Below are positions 55,930 through 64,000 of a stretch of 64,000 nucleotides of DNA, piece after piece. Origin of the DNA: Meconema thalassinum (lineage: Eukaryota; Arthropoda; Insecta; Orthoptera; Tettigoniidae); contig OX336393.1 in NCBI GenBank assembly GCA_946902985.2, positions 128,926,533 to 128,990,532 on the forward strand. Direction: 5' to 3'. Positions within the stretch are counted from its first letter, which is position 1. Each line of letters begins with the position of its first letter. Made by a program: the position numbers and the translations under genes. The notes beneath the pieces are model-generated. The model ran no database searches. It was not told the DNA's origin and was given only the letters and a program-made list of their open reading frames with translations.

Positions 55930-56745
55930 TAAGTGGGAGTGAAGATTCAAGGAGAAATAATTTCAACTCTGAGATTTGCTGATGACATCGTCATCTTGGC
56001 CGACAAGCCTGAGGATTTGAATGAGTTTTTGAATGGTATGGACTCCGTCTTACGGAAAGAATTCATGATGAAAATTAATAAATGTAAAAAAAAATACTGG
56101 AATGCAGCCGAAATAAATCAGAAACCTCTATGGACATCAAATTGGCAGGTGAAAAGCTGAAGGAAGTAGAAGACTTCTGTTACTTAGGAAGCAGAATAAC
56201 CAGTGATGGACGAAGCAAAGAGGATATAAAAAGTATGTTGGTTCAGGCAAGGAAAGCATTTCTACGAAAAAGGAATCTGTTGACATCGAATATAGATTTA
56301 GGTATTAGGAAGTCATTTTTGAAAGCCTTTGTCTGGAGCGTGGCACTCTATGGAAGTGAAACTTGGACTATTTGTGCAGCAGAAAACAGGAGAATTGAAG
56401 CATTTGAAATGTGGTGTTACAGGATAATGATGAAGATCAGATGTGTAGATAGGGTTACAAACGAAGAGGTATTAAGACGAGTGGGAGAGGAGAGATGTTT
56501 CTGGCGACTGCTAATGAAGAGAAGAGATAGGTTAGTAGGACACATACTAAGACACCCAGTAATACAGGCTTAGTTATGGAAGGAAGGGTCGAGGACAAAA
56601 ACTGTAGGGGTAGACCAAGGTTAGAATATGTTAAACAGATTGCCTCGGATGTAGGGTGTGGTAGCTATGTAGAGATGAAACGATTAGCTCTGGACAGGGA
56701 GGTATGGAGGGCTGCATCAAACCAGTTAAAAGACTGAAGACTCGA
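55930..56745 (+). pseudogene. RTE-like LINE: RT motif C to C-terminus
   Basis: STLRFADDIVILADKPEDLN (motif C, catalytic DD intact), then a frameshift near 56100-56130, then LKEVEDFCYLGSRITSDGRS, KAFVWSVALYGSETWTICAA, IEAFEMWCYRIMMKIRCVDR, VTNEEVLRRVGEERCFWRLL and RRDRLVGHILRHPVIQA. After a further break the 3' sequence (GGTAGACCAAGGTTAGAATA, GGAGGGCTGCATCAAACCAG) reaches about 56745. Closely related to the shorter copy at 36775-37312. Confidence 0.9.
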
Positions 56746-56747
56746 AC

Positions 56748-56966
56748 AACATTGGCTTTACGTCCCTTTTTACAACTGTGGCTTTTAGAGACGCCAGAGT
56801 GCCGGAATTTTTCCCCGAATGGGATCTTTAAAATGCCAGTAAATCTACTGACACGGCTTCCTCACATTTGCACACCCCCAAATGCCAACTGGCTACAACG
56901 GGGTTCGATCCAGCAACCTTGGGAACAGCAGGTGAGAAAGTTACCGCTGAGCCACGCAGCCAGCCC
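56748..56966 (-). repeat. SINE family S5
   Basis: Directly follows the LINE fragment. GTGGCTTTTAGAGACGCCAG, GGGATCTTTAAAATGCCAG, GGGGTTCGATCCAGCAACC and CTGAGCCACGCAGCCAGCC. The 91-codon plus frame over it is a shadow. Confidence 0.75.
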
Positions 56967-57537
56967 CTTAAAAAGATAGTTTTGATTATTCAATACTGTT
57001 CTAAATAATTTTGGTATTATTATTATAACTATTCTAGCGATGCGCTTCAGTTAGAATGAGAGAAAAACAAGAACATTTTTTTGTTGACCCACGTCATTCC
57101 CGGAAATTACATGCCCGCTCGGAAAGTTTGGAGGTTGCAGTCGGATGAAAATCAACTCTTTAAAGATTTTATGGGAGAGTAATTTTAAAGCTTTAAAATT
57201 AAGTGCAATATTTCATTGAGTTCATTGTAAGTTTGGCAGTTTGAAAATAATGATACGGTGTATGGATGTGAAGATAAATTTATAATAGCGAAGTTTATAT
57301 GCCATAATGTTCTTAAATTAAAACATTACACGCGTTTTTATGTCTGTGTAATGAGAGACAAAAAGTGTGAAAGAAGATTTCAACACTTTTTATAGCGGCA
57401 CGGCGGTGATCTTCAGGTACAGTAATGACCTGCAGTTTCGTTTTCTATATTAATACACCGGCAGTTCTGAATTGATAATGTAATTTTCAGTCGGTCAACA
57501 CAAAAAATAGTCGCCACTGCGTTATAGTTGTCAGCGT
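56967..57537. other. No recognisable feature
   Basis: AT-rich; no frame or known repeat. Confidence 0.4.
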
Positions 57538-57790
57538 GCTTAGCTGCCACCCCGGAGGCCCAAGGTTCGATTCCCGGCTCTGCCACGAAAATTTAAAAAG
57601 TGCTCCGAGGACTGGAACGGGGTCTACTCAGTCTCAGATGGTTCAAATGAGTAGAGGGAGTTTGATTCCCACCTCAGCAGTCCTCGAAGTGGTTTTCAAT
57701 GGTTTCCCACTTCGTCTCCAGGCAAATGTCATGGTGGTACCTAACGTACGGCCACGGCCGCTTCCTTCCCTCTTCCTAACGACTAAGAAA
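57538..57790 (+). repeat. SINE family S2, internally deleted
   Basis: Starts near GCTTAGCTGCCACCCCGGAG with GGTTCGATTCCCGGCTCTGC, has the second box and GTGGTTTTCAATGGTTTCCC, then jumps from CTTCCCTCTTCCT to the family 3' end CGACTAAGAAA at about 57780-57790, so the central ~190 bp are missing. It runs directly into an S10 SINE. Confidence 0.7.
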
Positions 57791-57791
57791 C

Positions 57792-58144
57792 GGTCTACTA
57801 ACCCCAAGATTGCAGGTTCACTCCTGGCCGTGGTAAGTGATTTTTGAAAGGCGGCAAAAATACGATACGCGTGTCATACGATGTTGGCATGTCAAAGAAC
57901 CCATTTGAATTCAGTAGGCCGTGTTCATAATGGCAAAATTAATCTCGGGGGTTTCCGCCAACACAAAGTTCCTCATTTATCTACTAGAAAGCGCTATTGT
58001 GTTCAAGGAGTTTAGATATCTAACCTCCTTGACTTTCATAGTGATTCAAGGAACAACAAAATTTGACATGCAAGCTACCCTCTGGGTGTCAAATAACAAA
58101 GCTTGCACCCGGCACCGGAGGCCATACGATATTCTTATTAGTCT
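57792..58144 (+). repeat. SINE family S10, tail interrupted by LINE
   Basis: CGGTCTACTAACCCCAAGAT, GCAGGTTCACTCCTGGCCGT (B-box region), TCATAATGGCAAAATTAATC and GGAGGCCATACGATATTC. The (ATT)n tail continues on the far side of the LINE at 61816-61838. Paralogue on the minus strand at 19841-20231. The 142-codon frame over it is SINE sequence. Confidence 0.85.
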
Positions 58145-58187
58145 TCTTCTTCTTCTTTCGAATAACCCATTTGGAGGGTACGATGAA

Positions 58188-59702
58188 TCAACGTTGGCTA
58201 TTGTCCATTGTATTCAATTTCCGTTGTTTCCAAATTTCTTTCATCCTTCTAGAGTGACGATCTTTCTCCTCCTGAGTCCACTTTCTGCCAGTTGTTTGTT
58301 TCTTCCTTTCTTGAAATTTTGCATTTTGAATAGCTTCTCTGAAGAGTGATCTGTTTGCTATTGTGTCTGTCTGAATTTTGGCGTTTGTCAAATCTTTGTC
58401 AATTTCAATGAACCATGTGGGTTTGGATTTGTAACTAGTCAGTAAGTTGAAGATCTGTTTAGTTAGTCTACTATTTTCCATTCTATATATGTGCCCAAAA
58501 AACTGTAATCTTCTCTTTCTCATTACATCAGTTAATTTTTCACATTTCAAATATAACTCTCTATTTGGTCGTAACCTATATTCTGCGTTATTATTTCGTT
58601 TAGCTCCCAGTATTTTTCTCAGAATTCGTCTTTCAGTCTTCTCTAATTTGTCTAAATCACCAAATCTTGTTAATTTAAGTGTTTCTGCTGCATACAGAGT
58701 TTCAGGTCTGACTACTGTTTGATAATGCCTTAATTTAGTGTTCCAGGATAAGCTTTTTTTATTATATATATCTTTTGTCATATGAAAACACCTTTGTAAT
58801 TTATGCATACGTGTTTCTATTGCTGTCTTTTCCTGTGAGTCATTCATTATCCACTCTCCTAGGTATTTAAAGGAATTTGTTTTACTTACTGAACTGTCAT
58901 GAATTGTGATACTTTTGGGGGCATCGGTGATGTTTGTCATGAACTTAGTTTTTTCAAATGATATTTGTAGTCCGACTTTGGCTGCCTGTTTTTGCAACTC
59001 TCTAATTTGTTCTTGGGCAGTATCCAGTGAGTCAGTAAGTAATGCAATGTCATCCGCAAAAGCTAAACAATCTACAGTGATTTTATTTGGATGTCTTCCT
59101 AGTTGAACGCCTTTAGTATTGATGGCTTTCCTCCACTCTCGAATTACCTTTTCCAATGCACAATTGAAAAGCAGAGGTGACAGACCATCTCCTTGTCTCA
59201 CACCTGACTTTATTTTGAAAGATTTTGAAAGTTCCCCTCTAAATTTAACCTTGGAAGTTTTGTTCGTTAGTGTTGCTTGAATTATTTCAGTTGTCTTGTT
59301 ATCAAGTCCAAATTCCTTCAGAATGTTAATAAGTGCCTTTCTGTCAATGGAGTCATAGGCTTTTTTAAAATCCACAAAAGTAACTACATATTTCAAGTTC
59401 CTGATTTTCCTCATGTCTAATATGCTCTTTAAATTTAGTATTTGCTCCATACATGATCGTCCCTTCCTAAATCCTGCCTGGTACTCTCCCAATTGTGGGT
59501 CGAGTATTTTTTCCGCTCTTTTTAAAAGTGCTTTGGATAAGATCTTATAGGTCACTAGCAGGAGGGAGATTCCCCTGTAATTGTTAGGATCTGTTTTCTT
59601 CCCTTTCTTATGTAGTGGATGTATCAAAGCAGATGTCCATTCTGATGGTAAACTGTGTGTTTTCCATATGTCATTTATGATTTCCGTTAAACATAGGATC
59701 AT
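58188..59702 (-). CDS. LINE ORF, reverse transcriptase part
   Basis: In the same frame as the endonuclease part; the Met at 59702 is internal to the original protein. RT motifs in order: NYRGISLLLVTYKILSKALL (~41-60), AGFRKGRSCMEQI (~76-88), VVTFVDFKKAYDSIDR (motif A, Asp ~111), SGVRQGDGLSPLLFN (motif B, ~166-180), CLAFADDIALL (motif C, DD ~217-218), GLQISFEKTKFM and NSFKYLGEWI. The C-terminal region has ERRILRKILGAKRNNNAEYR and RRLQFFGHIYRMENSRLTKQ, then a basic tail. No other break, so the catalytic core looks intact. Without readthrough the two activities would be separated. Confidence 0.92.
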   Translation of the reverse strand: MILCLTEIINDIWKTHSLPSEWTSALIHPLHKKGKKTDPNNYRGISLLLVTYKILSKALLKRAEKILDPQLGEYQAGFRKGRSCMEQILNLKSILDMRKIRNLKYVVTFVDFKKAYDSIDRKALINILKEFGLDNKTTEIIQATLTNKTSKVKFRGELSKSFKIKSGVRQGDGLSPLLFNCALEKVIREWRKAINTKGVQLGRHPNKITVDCLAFADDIALLTDSLDTAQEQIRELQKQAAKVGLQISFEKTKFMTNITDAPKSITIHDSSVSKTNSFKYLGEWIMNDSQEKTAIETRMHKLQRCFHMTKDIYNKKSLSWNTKLRHYQTVVRPETLYAAETLKLTRFGDLDKLEKTERRILRKILGAKRNNNAEYRLRPNRELYLKCEKLTDVMRKRRLQFFGHIYRMENSRLTKQIFNLLTSYKSKPTWFIEIDKDLTNAKIQTDTIANRSLFREAIQNAKFQERKKQTTGRKWTQEEKDRHSRRMKEIWKQRKLNTMDNSQR

Positions 59703-59726
59703 GTTGTCACTCGAGTATTTCCATAA

Positions 59727-61358
59727 TTAAGCAACTATACTATCTTCTCCAGATGCTTTGTTATTTTTAAGTTCGTTTATAATCTCTTTAATTTCATTTG
59801 TTGTTGGTGGTTTCGAGTCTGGAGGAACGGGGAGTATATTATCAAAATTAAATGTCTCCTTTGGTGGATCGCAGTTGAGGAGTTCTTCAAAATATTCCGC
59901 AAGTATTCTGCAATTTTCAGCGTTATTATATGCAGTTTTCTGAGTCTTTGGATCTGTGAAAAGTAAGCTTGGTGGAGTATACTTCCTTAGACTACTTCTG
60001 AAAGTTTTGTAGAAGTCCTTTATATTGTGCTGTCTGAAGTCCGATTCTATTAATGTTAATTGGTCTTTCATATGTTGCACTTTTACCCTTTTGAGTCCCT
60101 TAGATGCATGTTTTCGGGATTCTATAAAGCTGTTCCTGGTATTCTCATTTTTATTTGCATTCCAGATGTTCCAAGCTCGTTGTCTTTTAAAGATTAGTTC
60201 ATCACACTCAGCAGTCCACCAGGCATGTTTTCGTTTTCTTTTAAGGAGAATGGTTTCTTCTGCTGTCTGTACTAAGTCTCTTTGAAGTTGTTCCCATGTT
60301 TTAGGTGTTCTGCTTTCCAAAAGTGTTTTGAAATTATTTTCTGTAGCTAATTTTTGAGTATCAAACTTTTTGGATTGATAATGATTTTTCTTTTTATATA
60401 TTGGTCTAATTTTGAATTTAATGAGTGACAGATAGTGGTCTGAATCTAAACCTGCACTCTTAGCAACTTTCACATTGAGTATCTCCGTTGTAGACTGTCT
60501 GCTAATAGCAACATGGTCAAGTTGTTTCTCACCACAAACTGGATTTGGGGAAACCCAAGTAGTTTGTTTCCTAGGAAGTTTTTTGAAGAATGTAGATTTC
60601 AGGACTATGTTATGCTCTCTGCATAAACTAATAAGTCTTTCTCCATTTGTGTTGGTTCTTTTATGTGCCGGGAAATTGCCTACTATGGACCGATGTTGAC
60701 GTTCTTTGCCGATTTGAGCGTTAAAGTCTCCAAGTAGAAGTATTATATTTTTTGATGGAATTTGATCCAGGGTGTTTGATAGTTCTTGCCAAAAAAATTC
60801 CGTTTGTTCTTTCTGAGTCCTATTTTTCTCATTAGTTGGTGCATGTGTATTGACAATGGTATAAACTTTGTTTACTGATTTAAAGGATAGCAGGGATAAT
60901 CTTTCATTAATGGATTGAAACTCTATTATTGAATTTAATATGTTCTGATTTACAATGAACCCAGTTCCAAACTGAGGTACATTTTTCATAACTCTCTTTC
61001 CAGGTTTTCCCTTGAATATTCTATAACCTTCTGAATCAAATGGATGCTCATCAGTATATCTAGTTTCTTGAAGAGCTGTTATCATAATCCTTTTCTCTTT
61101 GATGAAATTTATTAGAGTTTTAAGTTTTCCTGTTTTTAAGAGTGAATTGACATTAAGGGTAGCCAAAAAGTTTATGTTCTTGTGCTTAATTTTACTAGTG
61201 ATTTGCTTAATGCTATTTTCAAGATGCTCCGACTCATCCTTTTCATCCTTTGCACAATGATGTAGGCCCCCAGAATCCGAGTGCCTACTTTTCATTTCCT
61301 TGGAAAATGGAGATTGGTTACTCCCTGGGGTAAAATCTCTTACAATGTGCATATCCAT
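59727..61358 (-). CDS. LINE ORF, endonuclease part, ended by premature stop
   Basis: 543 codons encoding an apurinic-like endonuclease that would nick genomic DNA for target-primed reverse transcription. Visible catalytic signature: LNVNS (~68-72), LQETR with Glu (~98), GDFNAQIG with Asp/Asn (~211/213), LDHVAIS (~281) and DSDHYLSL with Asp-His (~307-308). The linker has KHAWWTAECDELIFKRQRAW. The ATG at 61358 is the first after an in-frame TAA 7 codons upstream. It ends KNNKASGEDSIVA at a TAA (complement of 59727-59729); the related copy at about 50000 has GAA at that codon, so one substitution explains the break. Downstream, eight codons later, the same frame continues as the RT part. Confidence 0.92.
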   Translation of the reverse strand: MDMHIVRDFTPGSNQSPFSKEMKSRHSDSGGLHHCAKDEKDESEHLENSIKQITSKIKHKNINFLATLNVNSLLKTGKLKTLINFIKEKRIMITALQETRYTDEHPFDSEGYRIFKGKPGKRVMKNVPQFGTGFIVNQNILNSIIEFQSINERLSLLSFKSVNKVYTIVNTHAPTNEKNRTQKEQTEFFWQELSNTLDQIPSKNIILLLGDFNAQIGKERQHRSIVGNFPAHKRTNTNGERLISLCREHNIVLKSTFFKKLPRKQTTWVSPNPVCGEKQLDHVAISRQSTTEILNVKVAKSAGLDSDHYLSLIKFKIRPIYKKKNHYQSKKFDTQKLATENNFKTLLESRTPKTWEQLQRDLVQTAEETILLKRKRKHAWWTAECDELIFKRQRAWNIWNANKNENTRNSFIESRKHASKGLKRVKVQHMKDQLTLIESDFRQHNIKDFYKTFRSSLRKYTPPSLLFTDPKTQKTAYNNAENCRILAEYFEELLNCDPPKETFNFDNILPVPPDSKPPTTNEIKEIINELKNNKASGEDSIVA

Positions 61359-61815
61359 TGTTGATTGTTTGCTAGGTTAAGGGAACAAGTCCCCTAAAAA
61401 TTCTACTCGAGGTTGTTAGCTCCGAGGATGGGTTTTCAGCCGCACCTTTGGTGAACAGACGCTGACCATCTAGCCGCTTGCTACAAGACAGACGCTAAAT
61501 GGATTTATGTAAAGCTGACATCTAACTAAATCATAGGGTAGATGCCTTTTATCCTATTAATCCCGGATACAGGGCCACCCCGTCCGCCATTCATACTGTT
61601 CTATAGATCATCTATTCCACTATCAATGCCGTTGAGGACTTCACCGTAACCCTGACAAGGGACCCTGACAAGGTGCTACCAGCCGGGCCAGCTGGACCTT
61701 GGTTTTTTTTAGAGGTGTTACTCCTCTATCACTCACCGCTTTGTCCTGGCTTGTGACAGGCAGAGCCTGGCTTCCCAAACATTGGTCCCAGGTTGGCGGG
61801 GTTTCTTATTAGTCT

Positions 61816-61838
61816 ATTATTATTATTATTATTATTAC
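61816..61838 (+). repeat. Displaced (ATT)n tail of the S10 SINE
   Basis: ATTATTATTATT continues the SINE tail interrupted at 58144. It matches the tail of the S10 copy at 19841. Confidence 0.75.
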
Positions 61839-62509
61839 GACTTAGAAAGAAAACGAAAAGAAGAAGTAACCTGAAGTAAATTACATGTGATTAAGAAAGA
61901 GGGAGGCATGGAGTGCTGAAAAAAAACAGTCAAAAGACTAAGACTCAAACACACACACATGGGAGAAAGCAACGTTGTCACAAAGCGGAATTTGCAGGCG
62001 CAGCGACGATATTTATAATGATCACCGTTTTCCGTTACAAAGATTATTAATGCCTAGCCATTCTTTTCTTCTGTTTCTTTTAAGAAAACCGAACGTGATT
62101 GCATAATCACGTGTGGCCTCCGGAGAAGCCTAGCGCAGGTGGAATTGATAGTAGTTCGAGTAATCATGTCACTCATGTATTTGTTTTAATAATAGATCAG
62201 ATCTTATTATAATGCACATAACAATTGTAGTCCTTTTTAACGAACTATAATTTGTTTTTTAATAGATAATAATACATTAGGTAGGTTATTTATTTAGTTA
62301 GTATATTCTAATTTGTATTATTCATCTGGTATAAAATGTTTGTTAATTGGCTTGTTTAGTTAGAAGTGTATTTTATATTTCGTTTGATTAGTTGTTAAGC
62401 TAGGTTTAGTATCTTAATAAAAAAAACTTCAAGCCAGAACATTGTATATGCTACACAAATGGGCTCTTTTGCCTCAGTGGCAGTTCAATATGAATAAATT
62501 CAAAATTCA
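61839..62509. other. No recognisable feature
   Basis: AT-rich; GTCAAAAGACTAAGACTC near 61930 resembles the last bases of the RTE 3' end at 56727-56741 but is too short to call. Confidence 0.4.
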
Positions 62510-62515
62510 AATTCA

Positions 62516-62518
62516 AAT

Positions 62519-62562
<44 letters not shown>

Positions 62563-62612
62563 ACACACGGCGCTGTATGACCACAATGTCGCAGTCCCTA
62601 AAATAAGCAACA
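62516..62612 (+). repeat. (TC)n(AC)n microsatellite plus SINE S3 tail
   Basis: TCTCTCTCTC and ACACACACAC at 62518-62568 followed by GGCGCTGTATGACCACAATG and TCGCAGTCCCTAAAATAAGC, matching the S3 3' end. Confidence 0.6.
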
Positions 62613-62674
62613 AGCGTATCACGTGAAAATGATTGAACTACATTTCATTTAACTCATTTTGTTATAATTAAAGG

Positions 62675-62795
62675 TGGTTGTTACTGTTGTTGTTGTTGTT
62701 GTTGTTGTTGTTTAATTTAGGGCTTGGGACATCTTGGTAATCAGCCCCGTGTAGTTGGGTGTGTGTGTTGAGTTTGACTGATAGGCCTAACCCTT
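62675..62795 (-). repeat. SINE S3, 3' end (inverted)
   Basis: (GTT)n at 62682-62712, TTTAGGGCTTGGGACATCTT, GGTAATCAGCCCCGTGTAG and TTTGACTGATAGGCC. Confidence 0.6.
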
Positions 62796-62810
62796 TTTCA
62801 TGTGAGGACT

Positions 62811-63129
62811 ACCGACAGTAGTGGCTACGCTGGCTAAAGCGCTGCGTTAGGTCATAGGGCCAAGCTCTCTGCTGGCTCGGTAGACGCGTGGGTTCGAGCC
62901 CCACCGTCGGCTGTCCTTGAAATGGTTTTCCGTGGTTTCCCATTTTCAACACCAGGCAAATGCTGGGACAGTACCTTCTGACAGACCACGGCCGCTTCCT
63001 TCCACATCCTAGCCCAGTTTCATTCATCTTCATCCCATCCATCTCTCATCCCGACGCGCAGGTCGCCTACGGGCGTCGAATAGAAAAACCTGCACTCGGC
63101 CTCTCAGGAGACCACACGACAAAAACAAA
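62811..63129 (+). repeat. SINE family S1, best copy, with 10-bp TSD
   Basis: TGTGAGGACT at 62801-62810 and 63130-63139. Head ACCGACAGTAGTGGCTACGC, B box in GTGGGTTCGAGCCCCACC, body GTGGTTTCCCATTTTCAACA and CGCGCAGGTCGCCTACGGGC, end CCACACGACAAAAACAAA. This copy can serve as the family reference. Confidence 0.92.
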
Positions 63130-63149
63130 TGTGAGGACTGTGGCAGTGT

Positions 63150-63345
63150 GTGTAGCAGTATTAAGATCAGGGAGGGGTTAGATGCCCCAGGAATTATGGT
63201 AAAATCCCAGCATCTTTCAGGAGGTAGAGTGGGGAAAACCCGGGGAAAACCACTCTCAGGATAGTCACTGCCAGTGCCGGGATTCGAACCTGCGATATCC
63301 GGAGTTGCTGCAGGTAGCACTGTAACTGACGACCATGCCATGAAC
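63150..63345 (-). repeat. tRNA-like SINE head (family S9)
   Basis: The minus strand has CAGTTACAGTGCTACCTGCA and GGTTCGAATCCCGGCACTGG (perfect B box), then GAGTGGTTTTCCCCGGGTTT and GATGCTGGGATTTTACCA. Confidence 0.6.
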
Positions 63346-63549
63346 GGACCAGAGTTACTGTATCACAGTGTACAAACTCATAAAAGTTGCTCAACATGAC
63401 GGGCACCAACCATGATACTACCATGGCAACGACGCGCGACGTACGAGATTCTGTAAGAACACGATACTTCCGGACGATGGAGGAACTACAAACATAGCAT
63501 CGGTCGTCTACATGTTTATGCCCATCCGTTCAGTATCTACCCGTTTAAT

Positions 63550-63960
63550 AGTCTAGTGTATGCGAGGGCTGTTTCTTCTCAAGTTCCGATGGACTGTATA
63601 AAAATAATAGATTGACATACCAAACTGATTTTACTACTAAATGTTTGCTTGTTTTATTCTTATGTCTCAACATAATCGCCAAAACGATTGAAATATTTGT
63701 CGTATCGTTACACCAGCTTTCCAATGCACTCGGCAAAAAATACTGCCGCCACTGAGGTGCGTACGTCTGAACAGTCTCCTGAAGTGTTTCCTTCTTAGTG
63801 AGGCGTTGCCGCCCAACCATACCTTCAATTCTCGAAAAAGGTGAAAATAATTCAGTGCTTGTTTGGACTAAACTGTACGGCAGATGGACCAAAACTTCAC
63901 ACTTGAATTCTTTGAAAAATTCTATCGTGACGTTAGCACAATGCGGTCGTGAATAATGTT
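63550..63960 (-). pseudogene. Mariner-type transposon remnant, 3' part
   Basis: One minus frame ends RYDKYFNRFGDYVET followed by a stop, the typical C-terminus of mariner-like transposases, and an AATAAAAC stretch follows. Upstream pieces lie in other frames (TYAPQWRQYFLPSALESW), so the coding sequence is decayed. No catalytic motif can be recognised. Confidence 0.5.
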
Positions 63961-64000
63961 CACCTTTTTCGAGAATTGAATGTACGGTTGGGCAGCAACG
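63805..64000. repeat. Inverted repeat running to the window edge
   Basis: GCGTTGCCGCCCAACCATAC and TTCAATTCTCGAAAAAGGTG (63803-63843) reappear as the reverse complement at 63960-64000 (CACCTTTTTCGAGAATTGAA, GTACGGTTGGGCAGCAACG), with ~115 bp between. May be converging ends of two mariner-like copies or a foldback. Confidence 0.7.

Larger units (their letters stand above)
58145..61802 (-). mobile_element. Full-length-looking RTE-type LINE, 13-bp TSD
   Basis: TTCTTATTAGTCT at 58132-58144 and 61803-61815 flanks the copy. Orientation is minus: a 5' untranslated region (~440 bp, from 61802), one long ORF (61358-58188) and a short 3' end with a GAA tail (complement of about 58143-58158). The length of 3.66 kb suits RTE-like elements, which have one ORF and a simple-repeat tail. 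It landed in the ATT tail of an S10 SINE. Best candidate here for a recent master or near-master LINE copy. Confidence 0.92.

Noticed and set aside
58906..60699. Plus-strand frames of 61-91 codons over the LINE
   Set aside because: Antisense to the endonuclease/RT frame; hydrophobic nonsense translations.

Overview
The window reads as intergenic or intronic DNA of a large, repeat-rich animal genome, most likely an insect. It is full of tRNA-headed SINEs, fragments of several non-LTR retrotransposon (LINE) lineages, Tc1/mariner and hAT DNA transposons, solo-LTR-like insertions, and elements built like Helentron-associated (HINE/DINE-1-type) repeats. The style of the SINEs, for example the (GAT)n tract followed by GGCCTAACATCTAGG, suggests a polyneopteran such as an orthopteran; that is an impression, not a measurement. 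I found no convincing host protein-coding gene, tRNA gene or rRNA gene. The only long open frames belong to mobile elements.

Layout. 0-6 kb: a SINE, then two direct copies of a ~600 bp repeat, each carrying a conserved block that folds like a minimal hammerhead ribozyme (1169-1209 and 1951-1991). A third, decayed copy lies near 23.78 kb. A perfect 18-bp-arm palindrome (3453-3489) and a duplicated repeat split by a short LINE follow. 6-14 kb: SINEs, a HINE-like element with repeated ATGGCGGC motifs (10.07-11.61 kb), and repeat 'R' holding a SINE with target-site duplication. 14.2-20.5 kb: a six-unit tandem array of ~1 kb units, each with a tRNA-derived module; the four inner units are nearly identical. 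21-25 kb: a long-TIR Tc1/mariner-like relic with a nested Jockey-type LINE. 25.5-29 kb: two HINE-like elements facing each other as ~1.4 kb inverted arms. 31.9-33.7 kb: a hAT element with intact ends but a truncated transposase. 34.8-36.1 kb: a further HINE-like element, inverted relative to the one at 10 kb.

38-48.3 kb is a nest. One CR1/Jockey-like LINE seems to be split into four pieces by repeat R (itself split by a 3.3 kb TG...CA element), by a 2.4 kb TG...CA solo-LTR-like element, and by an intact 1,465 bp Tc1-type transposon with a 341-residue transposase. 48.8-52.6 kb: a decayed RTE-like LINE split by a SINE and by a 1.2 kb TIR element. 53.9-57 kb: more LINE fragments, two of them meeting tail to tail.

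58.1-61.8 kb: a full-length-looking RTE-type LINE on the minus strand, inserted into the (ATT)n tail of a SINE with a 13 bp target-site duplication. Its endonuclease/reverse transcriptase frame is broken by a single in-frame stop. 62.5-64 kb: SINEs, a mariner-type relic and an inverted repeat that runs to the window edge.

There is no operon or pathway logic here. The relationships that can be read are insertion order (who sits inside whom) and probable dependence of SINEs and deleted elements on autonomous relatives. All family assignments rest on motifs recognised by eye; no database search was run.
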